From assembly GCF_035762065.1 (NCBI RefSeq), contig NZ_DASTPW010000002.1, positions 234,459 through 298,458 on the forward strand: DNA of 64,000 nucleotides, read 5' to 3'. The notes under the pieces are model-generated. The model saw only the letters and a program-made list of their open reading frames with translations, did no database searches and was not told the DNA's origin. Shown here in pieces: positions 8,360 to 17,138 of the stretch. Within the stretch, counting starts at the first letter, position 1. The number at the start of each line of letters is the position of its first letter. A program made the position numbers and the translations under genes. The stretch is from Methylibium sp035762065. Its GTDB lineage: Bacteria > Pseudomonadota > Gammaproteobacteria > Burkholderiales > Burkholderiaceae_C.

Positions 8360-8905
8360 ATGAAGCGGCGCACCTGGCTCGCCGCGCTGGCCTTCGCCGG
8401 GCTTGTTGCGGGGCTCGCGCCGCGTGCCGCCGTGGCCGCTGGGTTTCCGTCGGCCTACCGGCCGATGGTGGTCGAGCCGGCGAACCGCGGCGACCGCGTC
8501 GAGTTCGACTTGGAGCCTGCGCTGCAACGTGCGCGCCGCGAAGGCAAGCGGCTGTACGTCTACCTCGGCGCCGGCGACTGCCGCTTCTGCCGGCGCTACG
8601 AGGCGTTTCTCGAACGGAACGCCGGCGCGCTGGTGCCGCAGTTCGATGCGCAGAAGTACCTGGTCGTCGATCTGCGCAGCGCCTTGATGGTCACCGGCGC
8701 GCAGCTGCAGCTGAAGGCCGGCGGCCGCAGCCTGGGCTACGCTGACTTCCAGCGTTCGATCGGCGACGAGCGCGCGAGGCTGCTCGTCTACCCGAACGTG
8801 TGGCTGTTCGATGCGGACCTGAAGCCGCTGATGCAGATGCCTTCGGGCGCCGGCACCTTCGAGACGGTGCCCGAGCAACTCGAGATCCTGCGCCTGGAGC
8901 AGTGA
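8360..8905 (+). CDS. Exported thioredoxin-fold protein (SoxW-like)
   Basis: 181 residues. A Sec signal peptide (to about residue 26, ending AAVAA) precedes a thioredoxin-like domain. The redox motif GDCRFCRR supplies a CxxC pair (CRFC) after a YLGAGD strand, which is where the active site lies in SoxW/DsbE-like proteins. The later YPNVWLFD provides the cis-Pro-like region. It starts 10 bases after the SoxYZ fusion stop, so it is probably its thiol reductant or chaperone. No cytochrome or dehydrogenase gene lies in the same operon. Confidence 0.82.
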   Translation: MKRRTWLAALAFAGLVAGLAPRAAVAAGFPSAYRPMVVEPANRGDRVEFDLEPALQRARREGKRLYVYLGAGDCRFCRRYEAFLERNAGALVPQFDAQKYLVVDLRSALMVTGAQLQLKAGGRSLGYADFQRSIGDERARLLVYPNVWLFDADLKPLMQMPSGAGTFETVPEQLEILRLEQ

Positions 8906-9055
8906 GGCCGCCGCGGGGCTTCGCCGCGGCGACGGTTCGCGTCGCGATGCGGGCGTAAGCTCGCGCGCTTTGGCCGGCGCCGGGCACCCCCTGCGCCGCG
9001 CCGCGCGCCTGGACCAGGAGCCGGGCCGCGCCCGACCGCCCACCGGAGAACCCGC

Positions 9056-11011
9056 GTGTTCCGCGCCTTCGAAGACCGCCTCGATCCCTATCCCGACACG
9101 CCGCCGCCGGCTGCGCCGAAGGGCCTGCTGCGCTTCCTTTGGGCCTGCAGCGAAGGCATGCGGCCGTGGCTGCTCGGCATGACGCTGCTGACCGCGGGCA
9201 TCGGCGCTTTCGAGGCGCTGCTGTTCAGCATGCTCGGCAAGATCGTCGACTGGCTCGCCGCGGTGCCGCCCGCCGAGCTGTGGCTGCGCGAGCGCACGAC
9301 GCTGATCGCACTGGCCGCGGTGCTGATCGCCAGCATCGGGCTGATCGCGCTGCAGTCGCTGATCAAGCAGCAGACGCTCGCCGGCAACTTCCCGATGCGC
9401 CTGCGCTGGAACTTCCACCGCGCGATGCTTGGCCAGAGCATGGGCTTCTACCAGGACGAGTTCGCCGGGCGCGTGGCGACGAAGGTGATGCAGACCGCGC
9501 TCGCGGTGCGCGATACCTGGATGATCCTGGCGGAGCTGCTGGTCTTCGTCGTCATCTACTTCGTGACGCTGCTGGCGGTGCTCGGCGGCTTCGACGCCTG
9601 GCTGCTGCTGCCCTTTGTCGGCTGGGTCGCGCTGTACATCGGCGCGCTGTTCTTCTTCGTGCCGCGGCTCGCGAAGGTGGCGCAGTCGCAGGCCGACGCG
9701 CGTTCGCTGATGACCGGCCGCATCACCGACGCCTACACCAACATCGCGACGGTCAAGCTGTTCTCGCACGCGGGCCGCGAAGCCTCGTATGCAAAGAGCG
9801 CGATGCAGGAGTTCCTGGTCACGGTGCATGGCCAGATGCGGCTGGTGACCGGCTTCGAGATCGTCAACCACGCCTTGAGCATGGCGCTGATCGTCTCGAC
9901 GGCGGGCGTCGCGCTGTGGCTGTGGTCGCAGGGGCAGGTGGGCGTCGGCGCGCTGGCGGCGGCAACCGCGATGGCGCTGCGGCTGAACGGCATCTCGCAC
10001 TGGGTCATGTGGGAGATGGCCTCGCTGTTCGAGTACATCGGCACGGTGGTCGACGGCATCGGCACGCTGTCGAAGTCGCGCGAGGTGCTCGACAAGCCCG
10101 GCGCGCCGACGCTCGCGGTCACGCGCGGCGAGATCCGCTTCGAGCAGGTGAGCTTCGGCTACGGCAGCGGCCGCGCGGTGATCGACCGGCTCGACCTGCA
10201 CATCAGGCCGGGGGAAAAGATCGGGCTGGTCGGCCGCTCGGGGGCCGGCAAGTCGACGATCGTCAACTTGCTGCTGCGCTTCTACGACGTCGAGTCGGGC
10301 CGGGTGCTGATTGACGGGCAGGACGTGTCGCTCGTCCAGCAGGACAGCCTGCGCGCGCAGATCGGCATGGTCACGCAGGACAGCTCGCTGCTGCACCGCT
10401 CGGTGCGCGACAACATCCTTTACGGCCGGCCCGATGCGAACGACGCGGCGATGCGCGCGGCGGCCGAGCGCGCCGAGGCGCACGATTTCATCGGCCAGTT
10501 GCACGACGCCAAGGGCCGCAGCGGCTACGACGCGCACGTCGGCGAGCGCGGCGTGAAGCTGTCCGGCGGCCAGCGCCAGCGCATCGCGATCGCGCGGGTG
10601 ATGCTGAAGGACGCGCCGATCCTGCTGCTCGACGAAGCGACCAGCGCGCTCGATTCGGAAGTCGAGGCGGCGATCCAGGCCAGCCTTTACCGGCTCATGG
10701 AGGGCAAGACCGTTGTGGCAATCGCACACCGGCTGTCGACGATCGCCGCGATGGACCGGCTGATCGTGCTCGACCGTGGCCGCATCGTCGAGCAGGGCGA
10801 CCACGCGAGCCTGCTTGCGAGCGGCGGCCTCTACGCGCGGCTGTGGGCGCATCAGAGCGGCGGCTTTCTCGGTGCGGGCGACGAAGCGACGCAGGCGGAG
10901 GCCGTCGAAGCCGCCGATGCGGGCGCGTCACTTGCCCTCGAACGCCGATCCCTAAGCCTTGGGAGACGTTCGGATGCCGACGTGACGCAAGCTGGCGCAT
11001 TGGCGAAGTGA
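9056..11011 (+). CDS. ABC exporter, fused membrane and ATPase domains (MsbA/multidrug type)
   Basis: 651 residues from a GTG start with CGGAGAA upstream. Six membrane segments occupy about residues 35-320. The ATPase domain has Walker A GRSGAGKST (about 393), the signature LSGGQRQR (about 501), Walker B ILLLDEATSALD (about 521) and the H-loop AIAHRLSTIA. It should work as a dimer in the inner membrane, exporting a lipid or drug. About 50 residues after the ATPase are a poorly conserved tail. The substrate cannot be deduced from its neighbours. Confidence 0.9.
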   Translation: MFRAFEDRLDPYPDTPPPAAPKGLLRFLWACSEGMRPWLLGMTLLTAGIGAFEALLFSMLGKIVDWLAAVPPAELWLRERTTLIALAAVLIASIGLIALQSLIKQQTLAGNFPMRLRWNFHRAMLGQSMGFYQDEFAGRVATKVMQTALAVRDTWMILAELLVFVVIYFVTLLAVLGGFDAWLLLPFVGWVALYIGALFFFVPRLAKVAQSQADARSLMTGRITDAYTNIATVKLFSHAGREASYAKSAMQEFLVTVHGQMRLVTGFEIVNHALSMALIVSTAGVALWLWSQGQVGVGALAAATAMALRLNGISHWVMWEMASLFEYIGTVVDGIGTLSKSREVLDKPGAPTLAVTRGEIRFEQVSFGYGSGRAVIDRLDLHIRPGEKIGLVGRSGAGKSTIVNLLLRFYDVESGRVLIDGQDVSLVQQDSLRAQIGMVTQDSSLLHRSVRDNILYGRPDANDAAMRAAAERAEAHDFIGQLHDAKGRSGYDAHVGERGVKLSGGQRQRIAIARVMLKDAPILLLDEATSALDSEVEAAIQASLYRLMEGKTVVAIAHRLSTIAAMDRLIVLDRGRIVEQGDHASLLASGGLYARLWAHQSGGFLGAGDEATQAEAVEAADAGASLALERRSLSLGRRSDADVTQAGALAK

Positions 11012-11079
11012 CGAAGTAGACACGGCCGGCGCCCCTGCTGCATCGTCGAAGGTTTCGCCTCACCTGAACTGCGACCGCG

Positions 11080-11823
11080 ATGCGCGATTTCGAAGACACG
11101 ACCCTGTGGCGCCTGAGCGCCTTCGAACGGATGCGCAACGAAACCGGCGGCAGCGGTTTCGTGCGCCTCGAAGGCCCGACGATGCTGCCGAGCACGCTGC
11201 TCGCCGACCTGGGCCGGCTCGAGCGCACGCACGACGAGTGCGACGCGCTCGAAGTCATCGCCGCCTGCGTGCGCCACCGCGAGCCGGCGCTGCTGTGCCT
11301 GCGCCACGACGAATTCGTCTGGCCGGTATCGATCTTCCCGAACGAGATGCTCTACCACTCGCCGCGCGACATGAGCCAGGCCTCGGCGAGCGGCATGGCG
11401 AGTCTGCAGGTGCTGGCGGTCGAGCCGCCGGGCGTCAAGCCGCCGGGGCATTGGAAGTACGAGCGCGTCGGCGAGGCGGCCCACTACCGGCCGCTCGAGC
11501 CGCTGCTGTGGGCGATGAGCCTGAACGGGCCGCGCAAGCAGCCCTTGTCGGAAATCGGCGGCACGGCAGCCTACCGCGCCGCCGTGCGGCAGGAGCGCCC
11601 GCCGGTCACCGGCGCGATGGGGTCGGCGGTCGAGAAGCTGCGCCGCGAGTCGGTCTCGCTACGCGAAATCGCGAGCTGGCCTGGCATGAACGTCGAGCGC
11701 GCCGCGCGGCTGCTGAACGGCCTGTACCTGACCTCCGACCTCATCGTCACCCGCAGCCACCCGGCCGCGCGTTCCGAGCCGGGGCTGCTGCGCGGGCTCT
11801 TCGGCGGCAAATCCAAGCGCTGA
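11080..11823 (+). CDS. Conserved hypothetical protein, possible winged-helix tail
   Basis: 247 residues, soluble, no signal peptide. The N-terminal half alternates strands and helices (CLRHDEFVWPVSIFPNE). The C-terminal part LREIASWPGMNVERAARLLN has the spacing of a helix-turn-helix, as in proteins that end in a degenerate winged helix. I do not recognise the family with confidence. Signalling or regulation is possible. It lies 24 bases before the next small exported protein and may be co-transcribed with it. Confidence 0.6.
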   Translation: MRDFEDTTLWRLSAFERMRNETGGSGFVRLEGPTMLPSTLLADLGRLERTHDECDALEVIAACVRHREPALLCLRHDEFVWPVSIFPNEMLYHSPRDMSQASASGMASLQVLAVEPPGVKPPGHWKYERVGEAAHYRPLEPLLWAMSLNGPRKQPLSEIGGTAAYRAAVRQERPPVTGAMGSAVEKLRRESVSLREIASWPGMNVERAARLLNGLYLTSDLIVTRSHPAARSEPGLLRGLFGGKSKR

Positions 11824-11846
11824 GGCGCTTCGCCTAGCATCCGGCG

Positions 11847-12221
11847 ATGAAGTTCGCCCCGCTTGTCGCCTTCTATAACGTTGCCGCGCCCGTGCGGCTC
11901 GCCTTGCTTTCCTGCAGCCTGCTCGGCCTCGCTGGCGCCGCCCGCGCGCAGGACGAGGACCCGAAGCGCTACGTCGCCTTCGTCGAGGAGTTCTCCGGCA
12001 CCTGCACCTCGCGCAACGGCGTGCAGCTGCTGGTCAAGAGCACGCACCCGACGCGCAAGCTGCGGGTCTGGCTCGACCGCTTCTCGCGCAACGTCGGCAC
12101 CGGCGATCGCTCGCGCAGCGACCTTGTGCCGCGCGGCGAGCCCGAGGCGCTGGGCTGCTCGCGCACGCTGGACGGCGGCACGCAGGAATGGCGCATCGCC
12201 AAGGCCCAGTTCATCGACTGA
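11847..12221 (+). CDS. Small exported protein of unknown function
   Basis: 124 residues with a clear signal peptide (LALLSCSLLGLAGAARAQ, cleavage about residue 34). The mature part of about 90 residues has two cysteines, GTCTSRNG and LGCSRTL, that could form a disulfide, and a beta-rich stretch with basic residues. No family recognised. It converges on the next gene, with 7 bases between the two stops. Confidence 0.6.
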   Translation: MKFAPLVAFYNVAAPVRLALLSCSLLGLAGAARAQDEDPKRYVAFVEEFSGTCTSRNGVQLLVKSTHPTRKLRVWLDRFSRNVGTGDRSRSDLVPRGEPEALGCSRTLDGGTQEWRIAKAQFID

Positions 12222-12228
12222 GCCGGCT

Positions 12229-12618
12229 TCAGAAGCAGTCCAGCTCCGGCCGCTTCAGGCGGCAGCTCCAGCGAAAACCATTGACGCCCTGCTTGGCCGA
12301 GCGGCGCAGCAAGGCGGTCGGCTCCGCGGCGATCGCATCCGGCAGCGGCACGGCCAGTGCGGCGTTCGTCGAGTTGGTGAAGAAGTTGATGAAGCAGGTC
12401 TCCTGCCCCTTGCACAGCGCGGCGATCTGCTGCTCGTAGGCGGCCCGATCCTGGGCCTTGTCGACCGGCACGATCACCATCTGGATGATTCCCTGCCGGC
12501 CGGCGACGGTCCACGTGGCGTTCGGGGTCGCGGCATGCGCCGCGACCGTGGTCAACAAGGTTGCGGCCAGCGCGGCGAACGCTCGGCAATGCAAACGGGA
12601 CAGGGTCATCGGGCTCAT
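12229..12618 (-). CDS. Small exported protein of unknown function
   Basis: 129 residues. The signal peptide runs to about residue 30 (FAALAATLLTTVAAHAA). The mature chain contains CKGQETCFINFFTN and ends WSCRLKRPELDCF, so four cysteines could make two disulfides. The start at 12618 is favoured by GAGAGG 10 nt upstream; a second ATG lies 3 codons inside. No family assigned. It is divergent from the YedI-type gene. Confidence 0.6.
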   Translation of the reverse strand: MSPMTLSRLHCRAFAALAATLLTTVAAHAATPNATWTVAGRQGIIQMVIVPVDKAQDRAAYEQQIAALCKGQETCFINFFTNSTNAALAVPLPDAIAAEPTALLRRSAKQGVNGFRWSCRLKRPELDCF

Positions 12619-12703
12619 CGTGCATTGGCCTCTCACGGCGGGTGTCGATGATGCCGGAGCCCCGGCTACATTCGTCCGCACCGCCTCTTCTTCAACGTCA
12701 CCG

Positions 12704-13621
12704 ATGGCCGCCACCAGCCTGCTCGCTCTGATCGACGACATCGCCACGCTGCTCGACGACGTCTCGGTGATGACCAAGGTGGCCGCCAAGAAGACGGCCG
12801 GCGTGCTGGGCGACGACCTCGCGCTGAACGCGCAGCAGGTCACCGGCGTCAACGCCGACCGCGAACTGCCGGTGGTCTGGGCGGTCGCCAAGGGCTCGAC
12901 CGTCAACAAGCTGATCCTGGTGCCGCTGGCGCTCGCGATCAGCGCCTTCGCTCCCTGGGCGGTGACTCCGCTGCTGATGGTCGGCGGGGCCTTTCTCTGC
13001 TACGAGGGCTTCGAGAAACTGGCGCACAAGTTCCTGCATCGTGGCGAAGCCGACGATGCACGCGCGAAGCTTGCGGCGCTGCAGCCGGTCGAGGTGGACC
13101 CGGTCGCCTTCGAGAAAGACAAGATCAAGGGCGCGGTGCGGACCGACTTCGTGCTCTCGGCCGAGATCATCGCGATCACCCTCGGCGTCGTCGCCGGCGA
13201 GCCGCTGGCCAAGCAGGTCGGGGTGCTGGTGGCGATCGCAACGGTGATGACGGTCGGTGTCTACGGCTTCGTCGCCGGCATCGTGAAGCTCGACGATGCG
13301 GGGCTGTGGCTGAGCCGCCGCGCATCGGCCTTCGCGAAGGGCGCCGGCCGCGCGATCCTCGCGGCGGCGCCGTGGCTGATGAAGCTGCTGTCGGTCGCCG
13401 GCACCGCGGCGATGTTCCTGGTCGGCGGCGGCATCCTGACGCATGGCATCGCGCCGGTGCACCACGCAATCGAGGCGATCACCGCGCAGGTCGGTGGCGT
13501 GTTCGCCGCCGTGTTGCCAGCCTTGCTGAACGGCCTCTTCGGCGTGCTGGCCGGCGCGGTCTGTCTGCTCGGGGTTGGTGCGGTGACGCGTGTCGTCAAG
13601 AAGAAGCCTGCGGCGGCCTGA
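12704..13621 (+). CDS. DUF808/YedI family inner membrane protein
   Basis: 305 residues. The N-terminus LLALIDDIATLLDDVSVMTKVAAKKTAG is very characteristic of the DUF808 (E. coli YedI) family, as is GVLGDDLALNAQQV. About six hydrophobic segments follow (for example LILVPLALAISAFAPWAV and the segments around 13150-13290 and 13400-13590). The function of the family is unknown. The gene is monocistronic between two oppositely oriented genes. Confidence 0.9.
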   Translation: MAATSLLALIDDIATLLDDVSVMTKVAAKKTAGVLGDDLALNAQQVTGVNADRELPVVWAVAKGSTVNKLILVPLALAISAFAPWAVTPLLMVGGAFLCYEGFEKLAHKFLHRGEADDARAKLAALQPVEVDPVAFEKDKIKGAVRTDFVLSAEIIAITLGVVAGEPLAKQVGVLVAIATVMTVGVYGFVAGIVKLDDAGLWLSRRASAFAKGAGRAILAAAPWLMKLLSVAGTAAMFLVGGGILTHGIAPVHHAIEAITAQVGGVFAAVLPALLNGLFGVLAGAVCLLGVGAVTRVVKKKPAAA

Positions 13622-13693
13622 AGGGCGAAGTCGGCACCACGCTGGCGCCGGGGGACGGCAAAGCCGTCAGGCGGCCGACGTGGCAAGAACAAC

Positions 13694-13716
13694 GAAGCCG
13701 GCACAGGGCCGGCTTC
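13694..13716. terminator. Perfect hairpin between convergent genes, possible bidirectional terminator
   Basis: A 9-bp stem GAAGCCGGC / GCCGGCTTC with a 5-nt loop lies between the stop of the YedI-type gene and the stop of the H-NS gene. There is no clear T-run on either strand, so it may act as an mRNA end stabiliser rather than a terminator. Confidence 0.45.
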
Positions 13717-13744
13717 AGGGCCGAGCGGGGCGCTTGAATCCCCT

Positions 13745-14083
13745 TCAGATCTTGAATTCGTCGATCTTGCGGCCCGAGGCGAGCAGTGCCTTCAGCCATT
13801 TCGGCTGCAGCCCGCGGCCGGTCCAGGTATCCCCGGTCGCGGAATTGCGGTATTTCGGCGCGACCTTGCCGCCGCCGGTTTTCGGGGTGGGCGTGCGCTT
13901 GCCGCGGCCGCCGCGTCCACCGAGATCGGCCATGCTGATGCCGTGCTCGCTCATCAGCGACTTGATCCTGTTGACGACATCGGCGTGTTCGCTCGCGCGG
14001 GCCGCCTTGATCTTCTCGGCAATCTCCGCAGTTTCCTTCTCCAAGGCCTGCTTTTTTGCAACCAGTTCCTGGTACGTGCTCAT
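13745..14083 (-). CDS. H-NS family nucleoid-associated protein
   Basis: 112 residues. An N-terminal coiled-coil oligomerisation region (about 1-50, AKKQALEKETAEIAEKIKAA) is joined by a Gly/Arg-rich linker (GGRGGRGKRTPTPKTGGGK) to the C-terminal DNA-binding domain KYRNSATGDTWTGRGLQPKW. The TWTGRG core is the DNA minor-groove contact of H-NS proteins. It silences A+T-rich and foreign DNA in this group. It is a single gene. Confidence 0.92.
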   Translation of the reverse strand: MSTYQELVAKKQALEKETAEIAEKIKAARASEHADVVNRIKSLMSEHGISMADLGGRGGRGKRTPTPKTGGGKVAPKYRNSATGDTWTGRGLQPKWLKALLASGRKIDEFKI

Positions 14084-14184
14084 GCGCGATTCTCCTGTCG
14101 AATGATGGGGCTCGTCCCAACGAGCGGGGCGAGTTTAAGCGAGGTTTCCGCCCGCCACCCTTTCATCCGACTGGAACATGTATT

Positions 14185-15243
14185 TCATCGATACCCGACC
14201 TGGTCCAGCAGCCGCTGCACCGTCACCGAATTCCTGCCCACCACCGAGATCGGGATCAATTCAGCCTTGAATTCGCCCATCGCGTCGAGCGCCGGATTCG
14301 CGAGCTTCACGCCCGGAACCACCGCGTATTCGTTGTTGCCGTTGGCGAAGTAGCTCTGCGCCGCGTCGCCGGCCAAGTACTCCAGGAACTTGACAGCCGC
14401 CTCACGGTTCTTCGCATGCTTGGCCACCGCGCCGCCGGCGACGTTCACGTGGGTGCCCCAGGAAGCCTGGTTCGGAAAGACCACGCCGATCTTCTCGGTG
14501 ACCGCGCGGTCCTCGGGCTTCTCCGAGCGCAGCAGCCGCGCGAGGTAATAGCTGTTGGTCAAGGCGACCTGGCATTCGCCGCTGGCGACGGCTTTGATCT
14601 GGTCGGTATCGCCGCCCTTCGGATCGCGCGCCATGTTGGCGACCATCCCCTTGAGCCACGCCTCGGTTTTTTCGGCGCCCAGGTGCTGGTAAAGCGCACC
14701 GAACAGCGAAAGGTTGTACGGGTGTGAGCCCGAGCGGGTGCACAGCTTGCCCTTGTTTTTCGGGTCGCCGAGTTCCTCGTAAGTATCGACGTCGTCGCGC
14801 TTGACCGCCGCCTTGTTGTAGACCACGACCCGCGCGCGCGTCGAGAAGCCGAACCATTGGGCACCGTTGCCGTCGTCGGCGCCGCGCAATTGCGCCGGGA
14901 TGCGCGACTCCAGCACTTTGGACTTGACCGGCTGGAAAAGGCCGTCGGCCTCGGCGCGATACAGCCGGGCGGCATCCACCAGCAGGATCGCGTCGGCCGG
15001 GCTCGACGCGCCTTCACTCTTCAGCCGCGCGAGCAGCCCGGCGTCGTCCGCATCGACCCGGTTGATGCGGATGCCGGTGGCTTTGGTGAATCCCGTGTAG
15101 AGCGCCTCGTCGGTATGGTAGTGGCGTGCCGAATACAGATTCAGCACCTGCTCCTGCGCGAACACGGTCGGCGCCGAAAACCAGGCGAGGGCGGCGAAAG
15201 CCGCACCGGCCGTTGCGCGGACCGAATGACGGATGAGGGACAT
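14185..15243 (-). CDS. Ferric iron ABC transporter periplasmic binding protein (FbpA/FutA type)
   Basis: 352 residues starting at an ATG with AAGGAGCC upstream. A signal peptide ends at FAQEQ. The mature protein begins LNLYSARHYHTDEALY, which is the FutA/FbpA N-terminus with early Tyr/His iron ligands, and has the paired tyrosines of NSYYLARL (about 245) expected to bind Fe(III). It should capture ferric iron for an inner-membrane permease that is not encoded nearby. A Fur-box-like dyad and a TATAGT -10 lie just upstream, and the next gene upstream encodes the iron protein YggX. Confidence 0.9.
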   Translation of the reverse strand: MSLIRHSVRATAGAAFAALAWFSAPTVFAQEQVLNLYSARHYHTDEALYTGFTKATGIRINRVDADDAGLLARLKSEGASSPADAILLVDAARLYRAEADGLFQPVKSKVLESRIPAQLRGADDGNGAQWFGFSTRARVVVYNKAAVKRDDVDTYEELGDPKNKGKLCTRSGSHPYNLSLFGALYQHLGAEKTEAWLKGMVANMARDPKGGDTDQIKAVASGECQVALTNSYYLARLLRSEKPEDRAVTEKIGVVFPNQASWGTHVNVAGGAVAKHAKNREAAVKFLEYLAGDAAQSYFANGNNEYAVVPGVKLANPALDAMGEFKAELIPISVVGRNSVTVQRLLDQVGYR

Positions 15244-15270
15244 GGAGGCTCCTTGCGACGAGGGAGTCGC

Positions 15271-15301
15271 ACTATAGCCACCAACGAGAATCATTCGCGT
15301 T
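15271..15301 (-). promoter_or_regulatory. Candidate Fur box and -10 element of the iron-binding protein gene
   Basis: Bases 15283-15301 form a 19-bp dyad around GAGAATCATTC, with 7 of 9 half-site positions symmetric, close to the Fur consensus GATAATGATAATCATTATC. On the minus strand TATAGT (15271-15276) would be the -10, so the dyad covers the -35 region, the usual place for Fur repression. It lies 40-58 bases upstream of the start codon. Confidence 0.6.
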
Positions 15302-15364
15302 GAAGCCTTGCCGGCGTGTCGCTGCCGGGCCGCGCGCGGTGCCTGGTGCGCGCTGCAGCGCGTC

Positions 15365-15637
15365 TCAGGCGCTAGGCGGCACGTACCCGGCGGGCTGGTC
15401 CACGCCGGCGCCGAAAAAGTAGTTCTCCATCTGCCGCGCCAGGTACTGCCGCGCGCGTGCATCGGCGAGGTTGAGCCGGTTCTCGTTGACCAGCATGGTC
15501 TGGTGCTTGAGCCAGGCGGCCCAGGCTTCCTTCGACACGTTGTCGTAGATGCGCTTGCCGAGCTCGCCGGGGTAGGGCGCGAAGTCGAGGCCGTCGGCTT
15601 CCTTCTTCAGCATCACGCAGTTCACGGTGCGGGCCAT
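15365..15637 (-). CDS. yggX: Fe(2+)-trafficking protein YggX
   Basis: 90 residues, the usual YggX length. The N-terminus ARTVNCVMLKKEADGLDF and the block PYPGELGKRIYDNVSKEAW are diagnostic, and the single conserved Cys (residue 7) is present. The protein limits Fe-mediated oxidative damage and helps maintain Fe-S clusters. AGGAGACGAC precedes the start. It lies 29 bases after argA on the same strand and is probably co-transcribed with it. Confidence 0.95.
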   Translation of the reverse strand: MARTVNCVMLKKEADGLDFAPYPGELGKRIYDNVSKEAWAAWLKHQTMLVNENRLNLADARARQYLARQMENYFFGAGVDQPAGYVPPSA

Positions 15638-15666
15638 GTCGTCGTCTCCTTGATTCGTCGGGGGCG

Positions 15667-17010
15667 TCAGGCGAGCCGCTTGACGAGGACCTGCGAACGC
15701 CGGTCCCAGTTGTACTTGCGCTTGCGGGCTTCGGGCAGCCAGGCCTCGGGGTCGACCTGCTCGAAGCCGCGCTTGATGAACCAGTGCATCGTGCGCGTCG
15801 TGAGCACGAAGATGCTGTCCAGCCCCTGGGCCTTCGCGCGCTGCTCGATGCGCTTCAGAATGCGCTCGCCGTCGCCCTGGCCCTGCACGTTGTGGCTCAC
15901 CGTGAGCGCGGCCATCTCGCCGGTGCGCGCCTCGGGGTAGGGGTAGAGCGCCGCGCAGCCGAAGATCACGCCGTCGTGCTCGATCACGCTGTACAGGCCG
16001 ATGTCGCGTTCGATCTCGGTGCGGTCGCGCTTGACCAGCGTGCCGTCGCGCTCGAAGGGCTCGATCAACTGCAGGATGCCGCCGATGTCGTCCGAGCCCG
16101 CTTCGCGCAGGCTCTCCAGCTTTTCGTCGACCACCATCGTGCCGATGCCGTCGTGCGTGTAGACCTCCTGCAGCAGCGCGCCGTCCACCGCGAACGGCAG
16201 GATGTGGGAGCGCTCGACGCCGCCTTCGCAGGCCCGCACGCAGTGCTGCAGGTAGAAGGCCGCGTCGCTCGGCCGCTCGGCGCGCGGCAGCTTTCCGAGC
16301 AGGCGCTTGGCATCGATGAGCGCAAGCTCGGTATCGATCGGGCTTTCCTCGTCGTCCTGCTGCTCGCGGATGCCGGGCACCTCGGTCAGGAACAGCAGCT
16401 TGTCGGCCTGCAGCGCGATGGCGGTGCTGGTCGCGACGTCCTCCATCGGCAGGTTGAAGGCCTCGCCGGTCGGGGAGAAGCCGAAGGGCGACAGCAGCAC
16501 GACGGCGCCGATGTCGATCGCGCGCCGGATCGCCGTCGCATCGACCTTTCGCACCAGCCCGCTCTGCATGAAATCCACGCCGTCGACGATGCCCACCGGA
16601 CGTGCGGTCAGGAAGTTGCCCGAGACCACGCGCACCGTCGCGTTCGCCATCGGCGTGTTCGGCAAGCCCTGCGAGAACGCGGCCTCGATCTCGAAGCGCA
16701 ACTGGCCGGCGGCTTCCTGAGCGCAATCGAGCGCGACCGCGTCGGTCACGCGAATGCCATGGCTGAAGCGCTCCGGATGGCCCTTCGCGCGCAGCTGCTC
16801 GCTCACCTGCGGCCGGAAGCCATGCACGAGCACGAGCTTGATGCCCATCGCGTGCAGGATCGCCATGTCCTGAACGAAGGAACTCAGCTTGCCCGCAGCG
16901 ATGAGCTCGCCGGCGATCGCGACGACGAAGGTCTTGCCGCGGTAGGCGTGGATGTAGGGCGCCACCGAGCGGAACCACGGAACGAAGGTGTGCGGGAAGA
17001 CGAGATCCAT
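15667..17010 (-). CDS. argA: Amino-acid N-acetyltransferase (N-acetylglutamate synthase)
   Basis: 447 residues with the classical ArgA layout. An amino-acid-kinase-fold domain (about 1-290; KLVLVHGFRPQVSEQL, LLSPFGFSPTGEAFN) would bind arginine for feedback control. A C-terminal GNAT domain (about 300-447; HNVQGQGDGERIL is the acetyl-CoA pyrophosphate loop) transfers acetyl to glutamate. This is the first step of arginine synthesis. The next gene downstream is yggX. Confidence 0.95.
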   Translation of the reverse strand: MDLVFPHTFVPWFRSVAPYIHAYRGKTFVVAIAGELIAAGKLSSFVQDMAILHAMGIKLVLVHGFRPQVSEQLRAKGHPERFSHGIRVTDAVALDCAQEAAGQLRFEIEAAFSQGLPNTPMANATVRVVSGNFLTARPVGIVDGVDFMQSGLVRKVDATAIRRAIDIGAVVLLSPFGFSPTGEAFNLPMEDVATSTAIALQADKLLFLTEVPGIREQQDDEESPIDTELALIDAKRLLGKLPRAERPSDAAFYLQHCVRACEGGVERSHILPFAVDGALLQEVYTHDGIGTMVVDEKLESLREAGSDDIGGILQLIEPFERDGTLVKRDRTEIERDIGLYSVIEHDGVIFGCAALYPYPEARTGEMAALTVSHNVQGQGDGERILKRIEQRAKAQGLDSIFVLTTRTMHWFIKRGFEQVDPEAWLPEARKRKYNWDRRSQVLVKRLA

Positions 17011-17138
17011 GGCAGCGCGCGGCAGGCGCGAGACGCGAAACGGCCGCGCGATTTTGCCGCAGCGTCCTGCGCAGGATTGACGCCGTGCAAGCCCGACTCC
17101 AGCATCGCCCGACCCTCATCGCTCGACAGGAGAACGAC

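Noticed and set aside
8906..8936. G+C hairpin after the thioredoxin-fold gene as a terminator
   Set aside because: It is stem-like (GCCGCGG...CCGCGGC) but has no T-run, so termination cannot be claimed.
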